In this document: positions 56,238-64,000 of the stretch, piece by piece
Numbering within the stretch: the stretch's first letter is position 1
Layout of the letters: each line of letters starts with the position of its first letter
Assembly (NCBI RefSeq): GCF_003028855.1
Contig: NZ_CP028324.1
Coordinates: 4,464,001 to 4,528,000 of the forward strand
DNA length: 64,000 nucleotides
DNA from: Pseudoduganella armeniaca
GTDB taxonomy: Bacteria > Pseudomonadota > Gammaproteobacteria > Burkholderiales > Burkholderiaceae_D
Direction: 5' to 3'
Program-made: the position numbers and the translations under genes
Notes under the pieces: model-generated
What the model saw: the letters and a program-made list of their open reading frames with translations, nothing else
What the model was told of the DNA's origin: nothing
The model's database searches: none

Positions 56238-57338
56238 TCACTGCAGCGACCTGATGTACTCGACCAGCGCCGCCAGCTCGGTGTCGCTGACCTGGCCCGG
56301 CGGCATGACCGGTGGATAGCCCTGTACGACATGCGCATGCGGCGCCTGGATCGACTGCCGCAGGTAGGCCTCGTCCGCACGCAGCTCCTGCCCATCCTCG
56401 AAGCGCCGCAGGGTGCCGTACAGCCCTTTCCAGCTGGGCCCGACGCGCGTGCTGCCATCCACGCTGTGGCAGGCGGCACAACCCTTGGCCTGCGCCAGCA
56501 GCCGCCCCTGCTTGCCCTCCTCCGCCGGCCCGCCGATGCCGCCCGGGCCCTGCCCGCCGAAGGTGGGCTGGCGCGCCAGCCATGCCGCATACGCGTCCGG
56601 CGCCTCCACCACCACGGCGCTGCGCATGGTCGAATGCCCCACCCCGCACAACTGCGCGCACAGCACTTCGTAGCGCCCCAGCCGCTCCGGCGTGAACCAG
56701 AAATGCGTGACCGTGCCCGGCACCATGTTCATCCGTGTGCGGAACTGCGGCACGTAGAAGTCGTGCAGCACGTCCTGCGCGCGCAGCTGCACCAGCACGG
56801 GACGGCCCAGCGGCAGATGCAGCTCCTGGCCGTCCACCAGCACGTCGTCTTGCCCGTAGGGGTCGCGCGGGTCCATGCCGAACGGGTTGCTGGCCTGGAT
56901 GAAGCGTACGTCGGCCGCGCCCAGCCGGCCGTCCCGCCCCGGCAGCCGGTAATGCCATTGCCATTGCTGCCCCATCACCTCGAAGCGCAGCGCTTCGCGC
57001 GGCGGGTCGATCAGCCGCGCATACACCGTCAGCCCCGGCGCCAGCAACCCGACGATGCCGGCCGACGTCAGGCCGATCAGCCACCACTCCAGCTTGCTGT
57101 TGCCATGCGCCGCCGCCGCCCGGTGGCCTGCACGATGGCGGTAGCGCACGACCGTGTAGGCGACGAACAGGTGCAGCACGACGAAGGCCACGCCCGTGAT
57201 GGCGAAGGTCAGCATCAGGGCGTCGTCCATCGCGTGCCAGTTCGAGGCGATGGGCGTCAGCCACCAGGGGCTGGCGACGTGGAATGCCAGCGCGCCGACA
57301 GCAATCAGCACGAGCGAAATGGCTACAGCGGTCGTCAT
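56238..57338 (-). CDS. Cytochrome c oxidase subunit II fused to cytochrome c (CoxM-like, caa3 type)
   Basis: A 366-residue protein. Two membrane segments at the N-terminus are followed by the CuA cupredoxin domain (CAQLCGVGHSTM, with the two Cys, His and Met ligands) and a C-terminal cytochrome c domain with CAACH and an axial Met in PPVMPPG. It accepts electrons and passes them to subunit I. I start at the ATG at 57338, where the membrane segment begins. It is the second gene of the operon. Confidence 0.92.
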   Translation of the reverse strand: MTTAVAISLVLIAVGALAFHVASPWWLTPIASNWHAMDDALMLTFAITGVAFVVLHLFVAYTVVRYRHRAGHRAAAAHGNSKLEWWLIGLTSAGIVGLLAPGLTVYARLIDPPREALRFEVMGQQWQWHYRLPGRDGRLGAADVRFIQASNPFGMDPRDPYGQDDVLVDGQELHLPLGRPVLVQLRAQDVLHDFYVPQFRTRMNMVPGTVTHFWFTPERLGRYEVLCAQLCGVGHSTMRSAVVVEAPDAYAAWLARQPTFGGQGPGGIGGPAEEGKQGRLLAQAKGCAACHSVDGSTRVGPSWKGLYGTLRRFEDGQELRADEAYLRQSIQAPHAHVVQGYPPVMPPGQVSDTELAALVEYIRSLQ

Positions 57339-57416
57339 GCGGAGCTCCGTGAAGCGTTGCGCTTGCCCCACCGCCAGCAGATGCGGCGGTCGCGGATTTG
57401 CCACCCCCGCCACGCG

Positions 57417-57923
57417 CTAACCGGTCGGCCGCTCCAGCTGGCGATAGATGCCGGCCGCTACGATGCCGAACACGACGTGCCCCAGCAATGTGGTCCAGCC
57501 ACGCAGCTCGTCAAACCAGCTCAGCACGCTGGCGATCACATAGAAATTGAACAGGTACAGCACCACGCCGAACAGCGCGCCAACAACCAGCACCAGCGCC
57601 AGGCTGGAATCGAGATGGAACGGCGCCACCAGCGCGGCCAGTACGAAGCCGAAGAAGATCCCCAGGAGGTAGTGCACGACCAACGCGGCCACGAGCACCG
57701 GCAGGCTGTAGCCCACGCCCTGCAACACCCCGTCTCCCAGCAGCATGGCGGCGATCAGGCGCGGCGGGCGCCATGGGTCCACGCCCATCGCCACGGCAAA
57801 CGCCAGTTCCAGCAGCATCAGAATGCCGCCCGCACCGAAACCGGCGATGGCGGCAACCGTCCAATCCGGTTCACGCGCGACCCAGCGGTGCGATTGCAGC
57901 AGTGGTTTCATTCGAAGTTCCAT
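57417..57923 (-). CDS. Membrane protein heading the oxidase operon, function unknown
   Basis: A 168-residue integral membrane protein with four predicted segments (AGGILMLLELAFAVAMGV, VGYSLPVLVAALVVHYLLGIFFGFVLAAL, LALVLVVGALFGVVLYLFNFYVIA, LLGHVVFGIVAAGIY). I do not recognise a family with certainty. It is 78 bases upstream of subunit II on the same strand and has a strong GGAGGAAGC ribosome-binding site, so it is presumably the first gene of the oxidase operon and may act in assembly or stability. Confidence 0.7.
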   Translation of the reverse strand: MELRMKPLLQSHRWVAREPDWTVAAIAGFGAGGILMLLELAFAVAMGVDPWRPPRLIAAMLLGDGVLQGVGYSLPVLVAALVVHYLLGIFFGFVLAALVAPFHLDSSLALVLVVGALFGVVLYLFNFYVIASVLSWFDELRGWTTLLGHVVFGIVAAGIYRQLERPTG

Positions 57924-58314
57924 GCTTCCTCCTTGCGAATGACAGTTCTTGGAACAGTCAGGCCCACTCGCTATGGGCAGGCGATGCCAGCCGATGCACA
58001 GTGCTACGAAAGCGATACCTAAGCGATACCTAAGCGATACCTAAGCAATAAAAATAAAGCAGGCGACAAGCGAGCCATAGGCGACCGCGTGCACAACCAA
58101 TGCGACACCGCCCGTACGACTGCCGCAATCCGATGCAGTCCGAGGCAGGCCGAGACGGCCAGAGGCAAGGCCACGGGCCATGTCGGCGCGCCCCGCTGTG
58201 ATGCACGGTCCTGTTGGAGTGTAGGCCGCAATCCGCGGCCCGCAAGGAGGGAATTTTTTAAGAGTTCGGGAACTTTTTCGACCGGGAGAGTTCAGTCGTG
58301 CGTCTCGCGCGAAC
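57924..58314. other. Gene-free interval upstream of the oxidase operon
   Basis: I see no credible gene in these 391 bases. They hold the presumed oxidase promoter, the 11-bp tandem repeats at 58010, and an A+T-richer patch (AAAAATAAAG) beyond them. The open frames crossing it are short and repeat-driven. Confidence 0.6.
58010..58042. repeat. Three tandem copies of the 11-bp unit AAGCGATACCT
   Basis: Exact copies at 58010, 58021 and 58032, followed by the partial AAGCAATA. The period is close to one DNA turn. They lie 87-119 bases upstream of the first oxidase-operon gene and could be regulator sites or a slippage-prone tract. Confidence 0.85.
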
Positions 58315-58342
58315 AATAAAAAAGCCGCTCATTGGCGGCTGA
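58315..58342 (-). terminator. Terminator of the tRNA-Ala/Glu array
   Basis: Read leftward, AGCCGCC-AATG-AGCGGCT with a following TTTTTTATT, 27 bases after the last tRNA-Glu. Confidence 0.88.
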
Positions 58343-58368
58343 TTTTCTGCGCGGCGCATCGTGCGCCT

Positions 58369-58444
58369 TGGCGTCCCCACGGGGATTCGAACCCCGGTAC
58401 TCACCGTGAAAGGGTGATGTCCTAGGCCTCTAGACGATGGGGAC
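58369..58444 (-). tRNA. tRNA-Glu (TTC)
   Basis: A 76-base cloverleaf with anticodon TTC and encoded CCA, identical to the copy at 52264. It is last in the transcribed order of the Ala-Glu array. Confidence 0.96.
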
Positions 58445-58478
58445 CTTGGAACTTCCGTTGTATTGCACTGTCTGTACT

Positions 58479-58554
<76 letters not shown>

Positions 58555-58604
58555 CTGGTACAAACAATTTACCGCTACCTACTGCGACCAGCGTTTGGCA
58601 TCGC

Positions 58605-58680
58605 TGGCGTCCCCACGGGGATTCGAACCCCGGTACTCACCGTGAAAGGGTGATGTCCTAGGCCTCTAGACGATGGGGAC
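58605..58680 (-). tRNA. tRNA-Glu (TTC)
   Basis: Identical 76-base copy with anticodon TTC and encoded CCA, between two tRNA-Ala genes. Confidence 0.96.
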
Positions 58681-58725
58681 CTCGGAACTACCGTACTACC
58701 GCGTACATCTCTTTCATCTGCACCT

Positions 58726-58801
<76 letters not shown>

Positions 58802-58819
58802 GCTGGCACAGACAAAATA

Positions 58820-58843
58820 AAAGCCGCTCAGCGCGACTTTTGT
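58820..58843 (-). terminator. Weak hairpin inside the tRNA array
   Basis: Read leftward, AAGTCGC pairs with GCGGCTT (one T-G) around a short loop and is followed by TTATTTTG. It lies between the first Ala-Glu pair and the remaining four tRNAs and may attenuate the transcript. Confidence 0.5.
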
Positions 58844-58917
58844 TACCACTTGCCGCCTGGCTAAGGCGACGAGTACAACAAAACATCAACTGCCTACTAC
58901 TTTACTGCCGGTACTGC

Positions 58918-58993
58918 TGGCGTCCCCACGGGGATTCGAACCCCGGTACTCACCGTGAAAGGGTGATGTCCTAGGCCTCTAGACGATGGGGAC
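58918..58993 (-). tRNA. tRNA-Glu (TTC)
   Basis: Identical 76-base copy with anticodon TTC and encoded CCA, second in the transcribed order. Confidence 0.96.
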
Positions 58994-59026
58994 CCGGAAC
59001 AACTTCTACTACCTGCTTCGCCAAAC

Positions 59027-59102
<76 letters not shown>

Positions 59103-59119
59103 GTTTGCGAAGAGACAGA

Positions 59120-59147
59120 AGTATAGCAGCCGTTACGGAAAACGCAA
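59120..59147 (-). promoter_or_regulatory. Sigma-70 promoter of the tRNA-Ala/Glu array
   Basis: Read leftward: TTGCGT, a 16-base spacer and TATACT, with the expected start of transcription about 10 bases before the first tRNA-Ala. It lies between the gltX stop and the array. Confidence 0.7.
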
Positions 59148-59177
59148 ATACCCTCCTGAAATATTTTCAGTAAATCT

Positions 59178-60587
59178 TCACAGGTATTTGGCCAGGCGCG
59201 CCGCGACCGTATCGCGACCGAACAACTGCAGCACCGCATCGATGGCCGGCGTCTGCAGTTGCCCCGTGACGATCAGGCGCAGCGGCATCGCCATCTGCGG
59301 CATCTTCAGGCCGTTCGCGGCCAGCACTTCCTTCATCGCCGCGGCGATAGCTTCCTTGGTCCATTCGACCGTCTGGATGCGTTCGGCGAATTGGGCCAAT
59401 GCGGCCTGGGCGGCGTCCGTGAAGTGCTGCGTCATCAGCGCCTCGTCCGGCTGCGGCTGGCGGTAGAACAGCATCGCCGCGTCCGCCAGTTCGTTGACGG
59501 TGTTGGTACGCTCCTTCAGCAGCCCCAGCACGGTGGCAAGGTCCGGGGCGCCATCGAACTGCGCACCTGCCGCCAGCATGCGCGGCTTGGCCAGTTCGGC
59601 CAGGCGGCCGTTGTCGGCCTGCTTGATCCAGTAGTTGTTCAGCCAGGCCAGCTTCTCGTTGTTGAACTGGGCCGCCGATGCCGTCAGGTGTTCCAGGTTG
59701 AACCACTCGCAGAACTGCGCCATCGAGAACACCTCGTCGTCGCCGTGGCTCCAGCCCAGGCGCGCCAGGTAGTTCAGCATGGCCTCGGGCAGGAAGCCCT
59801 GCGCCGGGTACTCCATCACGCTGACGGCGCCGTGGCGCTTGGACAGCTTCTGGCCGTCCGAGCCCAGGATCATCGGCAGGTGGCCGTATTCCGGCAGCGG
59901 CGCGCCGATCGCACGCAAGATGTTGATCTGGCGCGGCGTGTTGTTGACGTGGTCGTCGCCGCGCAGCACGTGGGTGATGCGCATGTCCCAATCGTCCACC
60001 GCCACGCAGAAGTTGTAGGTCGGCGTGCCGTCCGTGCGCGCGATGATCAGGTCGTCCAGTTCCTTGTTGGAGATCGTGATCGTGCCCTTGACGACGTCGT
60101 TCCACGTGACGTCGCCATCGAGCGGGTTCTTGAAGCGCACCACCGGCTTGCGGCCTTCCGGAATGGCGGGCAGCGTCTTGCCCTCTTCCGGGCGCCAGGT
60201 ACCGTCGTAGCGCGGCTTCTCGCCGGCGGCGCGGAAGCGCTCGCGCATCGCCTCGACTTCTTCCGGCGTCGAGTAGCAGTGGTAGGCAGTGCCGGCCGCC
60301 AGCATCTGCGCGATCACCTCGCGGTAGCGGTCCATGCGCTGCATCTGGTAGAACGGACCTTCGTCGTGATCGAGGCCCAGCCACTGCATGCCGTCGATGA
60401 TGGCCTGCACGGCTTCGGGCGTGGAGCGTTCCAGGTCGGTGTCCTCGATGCGCAGCACGAAGGTGCCGCCGAAGTGGCGCGCGTAGGCCCAGGAATACAG
60501 CGCCGTGCGGGCGCCGCCCAGGTGAAGGAAGCCGGTCGGGCTGGGGGCGAACCGGGTGCGGACGGGGGTGGCTGGTGCAGTGGTCAT
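59178..60587 (-). CDS. gltX: Glutamyl-tRNA synthetase
   Basis: A 469-residue class I synthetase that charges tRNA-Glu. It has the HIGH-type motif in FAPSPTGFLHLGGARTALY and the KMSKS-type motif KLSKRHG. The length is normal. I start at the ATG at 60587 (MTTAPATPVRTRFAPSPTG), and the longer upstream reading lacks family support. It is immediately upstream of three tRNA-Glu genes, with two more 6-7 kb away. Confidence 0.96.
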   Translation of the reverse strand: MTTAPATPVRTRFAPSPTGFLHLGGARTALYSWAYARHFGGTFVLRIEDTDLERSTPEAVQAIIDGMQWLGLDHDEGPFYQMQRMDRYREVIAQMLAAGTAYHCYSTPEEVEAMRERFRAAGEKPRYDGTWRPEEGKTLPAIPEGRKPVVRFKNPLDGDVTWNDVVKGTITISNKELDDLIIARTDGTPTYNFCVAVDDWDMRITHVLRGDDHVNNTPRQINILRAIGAPLPEYGHLPMILGSDGQKLSKRHGAVSVMEYPAQGFLPEAMLNYLARLGWSHGDDEVFSMAQFCEWFNLEHLTASAAQFNNEKLAWLNNYWIKQADNGRLAELAKPRMLAAGAQFDGAPDLATVLGLLKERTNTVNELADAAMLFYRQPQPDEALMTQHFTDAAQAALAQFAERIQTVEWTKEAIAAAMKEVLAANGLKMPQMAMPLRLIVTGQLQTPAIDAVLQLFGRDTVAARLAKYL

Positions 60588-60672
60588 CTCGGTATGAAGC
60601 GATAGGGATAAAGGGCTTATTTTACCCGCAACTCGCTTATACTCGAATCGACAACTTCTAAGGAGCCACGCC

Positions 60673-62102
60673 TTGTTCCGACGCCTTGCCATCCCCTATG
60701 CTTCCTTGCCGCGCCGGCATTCGGCGCCGACGATCCCACCCTGGCGCCCCGCATCGCCGCCGTCGAAAGCGGCCTGCTGCCGGCAGTCACGATCGAGGGC
60801 GCGCCGCCCGCGCCGCGCACGCTGGCCGCCGAAATGGCGCGGCTGCGCGTGCCCGGCGCCAGTGTCGCCGTGATCCATGCCGGCGAGATCGAATGGGCGC
60901 GCGGCTATGGCGTCGTCACGCCGGGCGGCGCGCCCGTCACGCCCTCTACGCTGTTCCAGGCCGCCTCGATCAGCAAGCCGGTCACCGCGATGGCAGCCTT
61001 GAAGATGGTGGAGCTGGGCCAGCTGGCGCTGGACCGCGACGTCAACGGCTATACCTCCTTGTGGAAGCTGCCCAAGGACATGGACAACTCGCCCGTCACC
61101 CTGCGCCAGCTGCTGTCGCACACGGCCGGCACCACGGTGCATGGCTTTGCCGGCTACCCGGCGGGCAGCGCGGTGCCGACCTTGGTGCAGCTCCTGAACG
61201 GCGCCAAGCCGGCCAACTCGCGCGGCGTACATGTCTCGACGCGGCCCGGCACCAAGTGGCGCTATTCGGGCGGCGGCTACCAGGTGGTGCAGTATGTGAT
61301 GACGGAGCGTGCCAAGCGGCCGTTCCCGCAGCTGCTGCAGGAGACGGTGCTGCAACCCTTGGGCATGGCCGACAGCAGCTTCGCCCAGCCGCTGCCGGCG
61401 GCGCAACTGGCGCGCGCCGCGCTACCGCACGACGCCAACGGCAAGCCGATCCCTGGCGGCCCGCACACCTACCCGGAACTGGCCGCGGCCGGACTTTGGA
61501 CGACACCCTCCGACCTGGCGAAATTCGCGATCGAGATCAAGCGCTCGGCGGCCGGCCAATCGAACAAGGTGCTGTCGCAGTCGATGACGCAGCTGATGCT
61601 GACGCCTGTCATGCAGGACTACGGGCTGGGGCTGGGCATCGAGGGCGAAGGCCAGGCGCAGACCTTCGGCCATGGCGGTTCCAATGCGGGCTACCAGGGC
61701 ATGCTGGTGGCCTATACGGAACGGGGCGACGGCGTGGTCGTGATGACCAATGGCGAACGCGGTGGCGAGCTGGCGGGCGAGATCGTGCGTGCCGTGGCCG
61801 CGCAGTACGGCTGGCCGAGCAAGCGGCCCAAGGTGCGCGCGGCCGTCCCGCCGCCCGCGGCCGCGCTGGCGGCATTGCCGGGCAAGTATGCGATCGACGG
61901 CCTGGGCGACTTCACGATCGCCCGTGCCGGCGCGGGCTTGACGGTGGCACTGAAGGACGGCGCCGTCGAACCGCTGCACGCGGCGCCGGATGGCGGCTGG
62001 TTCGTCACGTCGATGGATGCGGAGCTGCGTTTCGATGGCCGCGACGGCGGCGGCCGCCTGAAGGCGGGCGCGATGGACGTGCCGTTCAGCCGGGCGAAGT
62101 AG
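60673..62102 (+). pseudogene. Serine hydrolase (class C beta-lactamase-like), frameshifted in the signal peptide
   Basis: The catalytic part shows the S-x-x-K motif in FQAASISKPVTAMAAL, a YSGGGYQ tyrosine motif and HGGSNAGYQG, the pattern of AmpC-like esterases, peptidases and PBPs. The upstream frame from TTG at 60673, with AGGAG before it, reads MFRRLAIP. One extra C in the run at 60693-60696 joins it to LCFLAAPAFGAD, a clean signal peptide, giving about 477 residues. Without it the frame could only start inside the mature protein at 60834. Probably a periplasmic enzyme with a sequencing error. Confidence 0.82.
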
Positions 62103-62116
62103 GCCAACAGGAACGA

Positions 62117-62181
62117 CTACGGCCGGGCTCGTGTCTCATATCGGTGACTGACCCCGGGGTGGGACACGAACCCGGCCGTAG
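62117..62181. repeat. REP-like palindrome, family C, copy 2
   Basis: CTACGGCCGGGCTCGTGTC pairs with GACACGAACCCGGCCGTAG around a loop containing GGTGACTGACCCCGG, the reverse complement of the loop at 44931. It lies between convergent genes. Confidence 0.8.
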
Positions 62182-62193
62182 CCGGATTGACGC

Positions 62194-62598
62194 TTATTTG
62201 ACCGTGACGGTGATCGTCTTGCTGAGCGGCGCGCCATAGGACTGGTGCGCCCCGTCGGCGAACTGCATCGTCAGCTTGTACTGGCCCGGCGGCAGCTTGA
62301 CTTCCGTTTCCGTCTGCCCTTTGCCGAAGTGCAGGTGGGTGTCGTCGAACGGGATCGGCTGGCCCTTGCCGATGCTGTCCTGGTTGATCAGCAGGTGGTG
62401 GTGGCCGGCGTTCGGCACCACCGCGCCGGCCGGCTGCACCTCCATGCCGACCACGGCGAACTTGACGCGGAACGGACTGGTAACCGTGGCGCCATCCTTC
62501 GGCTCCACGAACGATACCGATGGCCCCTGGGCCATGGCCGGCCCCACCACCAGTGCGGCCAGCAGCCAGGCTGCCGCACGACGTTGCGGATTGCGCAT
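62194..62598 (-). CDS. Exported DUF4399 family protein
   Basis: A 134-residue protein with signal peptide AAAWLLAALVVGPAMAQG. The mature part has SVSFVEPKDGATVTSPFRVKF and the His-rich NAGHHHLLINQ, then LPPGQYKLTMQFADGAHQSYG, matching DUF4399, a beta-sandwich domain of unknown function. It could bind metal through the His cluster (inference). The start is fixed by an AAGGAGG ribosome-binding site. It is 14 bases downstream of the YCF48-like gene. Confidence 0.82.
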   Translation of the reverse strand: MRNPQRRAAAWLLAALVVGPAMAQGPSVSFVEPKDGATVTSPFRVKFAVVGMEVQPAGAVVPNAGHHHLLINQDSIGKGQPIPFDDTHLHFGKGQTETEVKLPPGQYKLTMQFADGAHQSYGAPLSKTITVTVK

Positions 62599-62612
62599 GC
62601 GTGCCTCCTTGT

Positions 62613-63707
62613 TCAGCGAACCAGTTTCGGTCCCGTGTACTTCATGACCAGGCCCTTCGGCCCCACCGCCCAGCCCACCGTGGGCGAGGCGAAGCCCACC
62701 GTGTTGACGGGCAGCTTGTCCAGCACCTTCCACGTGCGGCCGCCGTCCAGGCTATAGCCGGATCCGGCCAGGCCAGCCGCGACGAACGAATCGGCCGCAC
62801 CTGGCACCGGCACCACCACCGACATATACCCCACCGGCAGCACCGGCGCCGGCGTCCAGGTGGCGCCGCCGTCCTCGCTGCGGGCGCCGTTCAAGGTGCC
62901 CAGGTGGCGCTCGGAATAATCGCCGCCGACCGCCAGGCCGACGTCGCTGTCGCGAAAGCCCACCGAGAACACGCCCTTGGCGGGGGCGCCGGCAGGAATC
63001 GGCGTGACGCTCGCTTCCCAGCTGCGGCCGCGGTCGGTCGAATGGAACACGCGGGCTTGCGCGCCGCCACCGGTGGCGAACCAGGCATCGTTCTCCCCCG
63101 CGACGGACAGGCACGTGCCGCTGGCCGCGAACGCCGCCTCGCCCGGCAGTGCCTTCAGGCCTTCCGGATCGACGCTGGCCTGCCAGTTGGCGCCGCCATC
63201 GCTGGTGGTCAGGACTTGATAGGCGCCGTCGACAGGGTCGCCGAAGACCACGCCATTGTCGCGGTCCCAGAAGGCGATGCAGTCCCAGAAGCCGGCGGCA
63301 TCCGGGTTGGTGACCTGCAGGTTCCAGGTGGCGCCGCCATCGGTGGTGCGGTAGATGCGCGACGCGTCGCCCGGGCCGATGCTCAATACCGTGGCGGTAT
63401 CGGCATCGAAGGCCTGGATGTCGCGCAGGTCGAGCGTTTCGGCGCCCGGCACGATGAACTTCTTCCACGTCTTGCCGTCCACGGTGCGCAGCACGGTACC
63501 CTTGGCGCCGCTGGCCCACGCGACCGTCGGGCTGACCACGGACAGGCCGCGCAGCTGCGACTCGGTGCCGCTGGCCTGGCGCTGCCAGGGCTTGACGGTT
63601 TTTTCGGGCTTGGCCGCGGCGGTGTCCTGCCACGCCCCCATGCTGCAGAGCGGAACTGCCAGCAAGGCAGCCAACAAGGTACGTCTTTGCAATCTCAGGG
63701 CGCGCAT
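62613..63707 (-). CDS. Exported YCF48-like beta-propeller protein
   Basis: A 364-residue protein with a signal peptide (RRTLLAALLAVPLCSMGA) followed by repeated S/T-x-D-G-G-x-T-W blades (TTDGGATWNLQ, TSDGGANWQ, SEDGGATWTP, SLDGGRTWKV), the BNR/YCF48 propeller pattern. In cyanobacteria relatives help photosystem II assembly. In non-photosynthetic bacteria the role is unknown. The start at 63707 has AAAAGGAGTG before it. It is probably cotranscribed with the DUF4399 gene. Confidence 0.82.
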   Translation of the reverse strand: MRALRLQRRTLLAALLAVPLCSMGAWQDTAAAKPEKTVKPWQRQASGTESQLRGLSVVSPTVAWASGAKGTVLRTVDGKTWKKFIVPGAETLDLRDIQAFDADTATVLSIGPGDASRIYRTTDGGATWNLQVTNPDAAGFWDCIAFWDRDNGVVFGDPVDGAYQVLTTSDGGANWQASVDPEGLKALPGEAAFAASGTCLSVAGENDAWFATGGGAQARVFHSTDRGRSWEASVTPIPAGAPAKGVFSVGFRDSDVGLAVGGDYSERHLGTLNGARSEDGGATWTPAPVLPVGYMSVVVPVPGAADSFVAAGLAGSGYSLDGGRTWKVLDKLPVNTVGFASPTVGWAVGPKGLVMKYTGPKLVR

Positions 63708-63721
63708 GACACTCCTTTTAT

Positions 63722-64000
63722 TTAGTCGTTCTTGATCACGATCGAAGGGAATTTGCTGCTCATGTCCTTGGCCTTTTCCGCCACCTTGATCGCCACCTTG
63801 CGCGCGATCTCCTTGTACAGCGTGGCGACCTGGCCGTCGGGGTCCGCCACCACGGTGGGCTTGCCGGAATCGGTCTGCTCGCGGATCGCCATCTTGAGCG
63901 GCAGCTTGCCGAGGAAGTCGACGCCGAAGTCCGCGCACATCTTCTCGCCGCCGCCGGCGCCGAAGATCTCCTCGGTATGGCCGCAGTTGGAGCAGATGTG
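63722..64000 (-). CDS. apbC: Iron-sulfur cluster carrier ApbC/Mrp, C-terminal fragment (cut by window edge)
   Basis: Only the last 92 codons are present. They start within HICSNCGHTEEIFGAGGGEK, the CxxC cluster-binding region of the Mrp/ApbC P-loop ATPases, and continue with DFLGKLPLKMAIREQTDSGKPTVV. Such proteins carry [4Fe-4S] clusters to targets. The Walker A region is outside the window. The YCF48-like gene starts 15 bases downstream on the same strand. Confidence 0.92.
   Translation of the reverse strand, partial: HICSNCGHTEEIFGAGGGEKMCADFGVDFLGKLPLKMAIREQTDSGKPTVVADPDGQVATLYKEIARKVAIKVAEKAKDMSSKFPSIVIKND

Noticed and set aside
55116..58022. 968-codon rightward frame across the oxidase operon
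   Set aside because: It is antisense to three oxidase genes with clear copper and heme ligands, has a low-complexity His/Gln/Arg composition, and ends in the 11-bp repeats.
58010..58042. CRISPR-like or origin iterons
   Set aside because: The units are 11 bp with no spacers, and no replication or cas gene is nearby.

Overview
The window is G+C-rich chromosomal DNA from a betaproteobacterium of the order Burkholderiales, most like the Oxalobacteraceae (Massilia/Telluria/Duganella type). The reasons are the gene order acpP-fabG-fabD-fabH-plsX-rpmF-yceD with maf divergent, EF-P of the Arg32 type next to its rhamnosyltransferase EarP, several c-di-GMP proteins, and many intergenic palindromes carrying GGGGTCAG/CTGACCCC. 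No prophage, plasmid or CRISPR region is visible. The only transposon is one IS1595-type element.

Layout. 0-5.2 kb: fatty-acid/phospholipid start cluster, transcribed leftward. 5.4-9.3 kb: maf, an RsmI-like methylase, an EAL-HDOD protein and the rRNA methylase RlmJ. 9.5-13.6 kb: an isocitrate-lyase paralogue without its active-site loops, RraA, an MFS transporter and an AraC regulator. 13.5-18.1 kb: an accessory-looking block of two short winged-helix/ATPase regulators flanking a gutted aldehyde-dehydrogenase homologue and a small unknown protein. 18.3-19.9 kb: a RES-domain (toxin-type) two-gene module with four direct repeats and a perfect LexA box upstream. 19.9-25.5 kb: clpB, a PAS-GGDEF-EAL protein and moaE. 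25.5-33.5 kb: a DUF349 protein, a helical unknown, an acyl-CoA-synthetase/GNAT fusion, a DUF2804 protein and a YcaQ-like glycosylase. 33.6-34.7 kb: IS1595-type insertion sequence. 34.8-42.2 kb: a membrane diguanylate cyclase and sbcDC. 42.2-50.3 kb: small unknowns, a methyltransferase, initiator tRNA, a phosphoesterase, dbpA and an amidase. 50.3-52.5 kb: efp, earP and two tRNA-Glu. 52.6-57.9 kb: a CoxMNOP-like cytochrome oxidase operon. 58.4-60.6 kb: alternating tRNA-Ala/tRNA-Glu array next to gltX. 60.7-64 kb: a serine hydrolase, a DUF4399 protein, a YCF48-like protein and the 3' end of apbC/mrp.

Two window-wide patterns stand out. First, seven protein genes and one tRNA-Ala each look one base short, and every gap lies in a G/C run, so a homopolymer-undercalling assembly is more likely than eight real mutations. 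Disrupted genes should be read with that in mind. Second, at least three sequence families of intergenic REP-like palindromes recur between genes.

The most unusual candidates are the pseudo-isocitrate lyase with its own palindromic operator, the SOS-box/direct-repeat RES module, and the regulator/ALDH-pseudoenzyme/regulator block.
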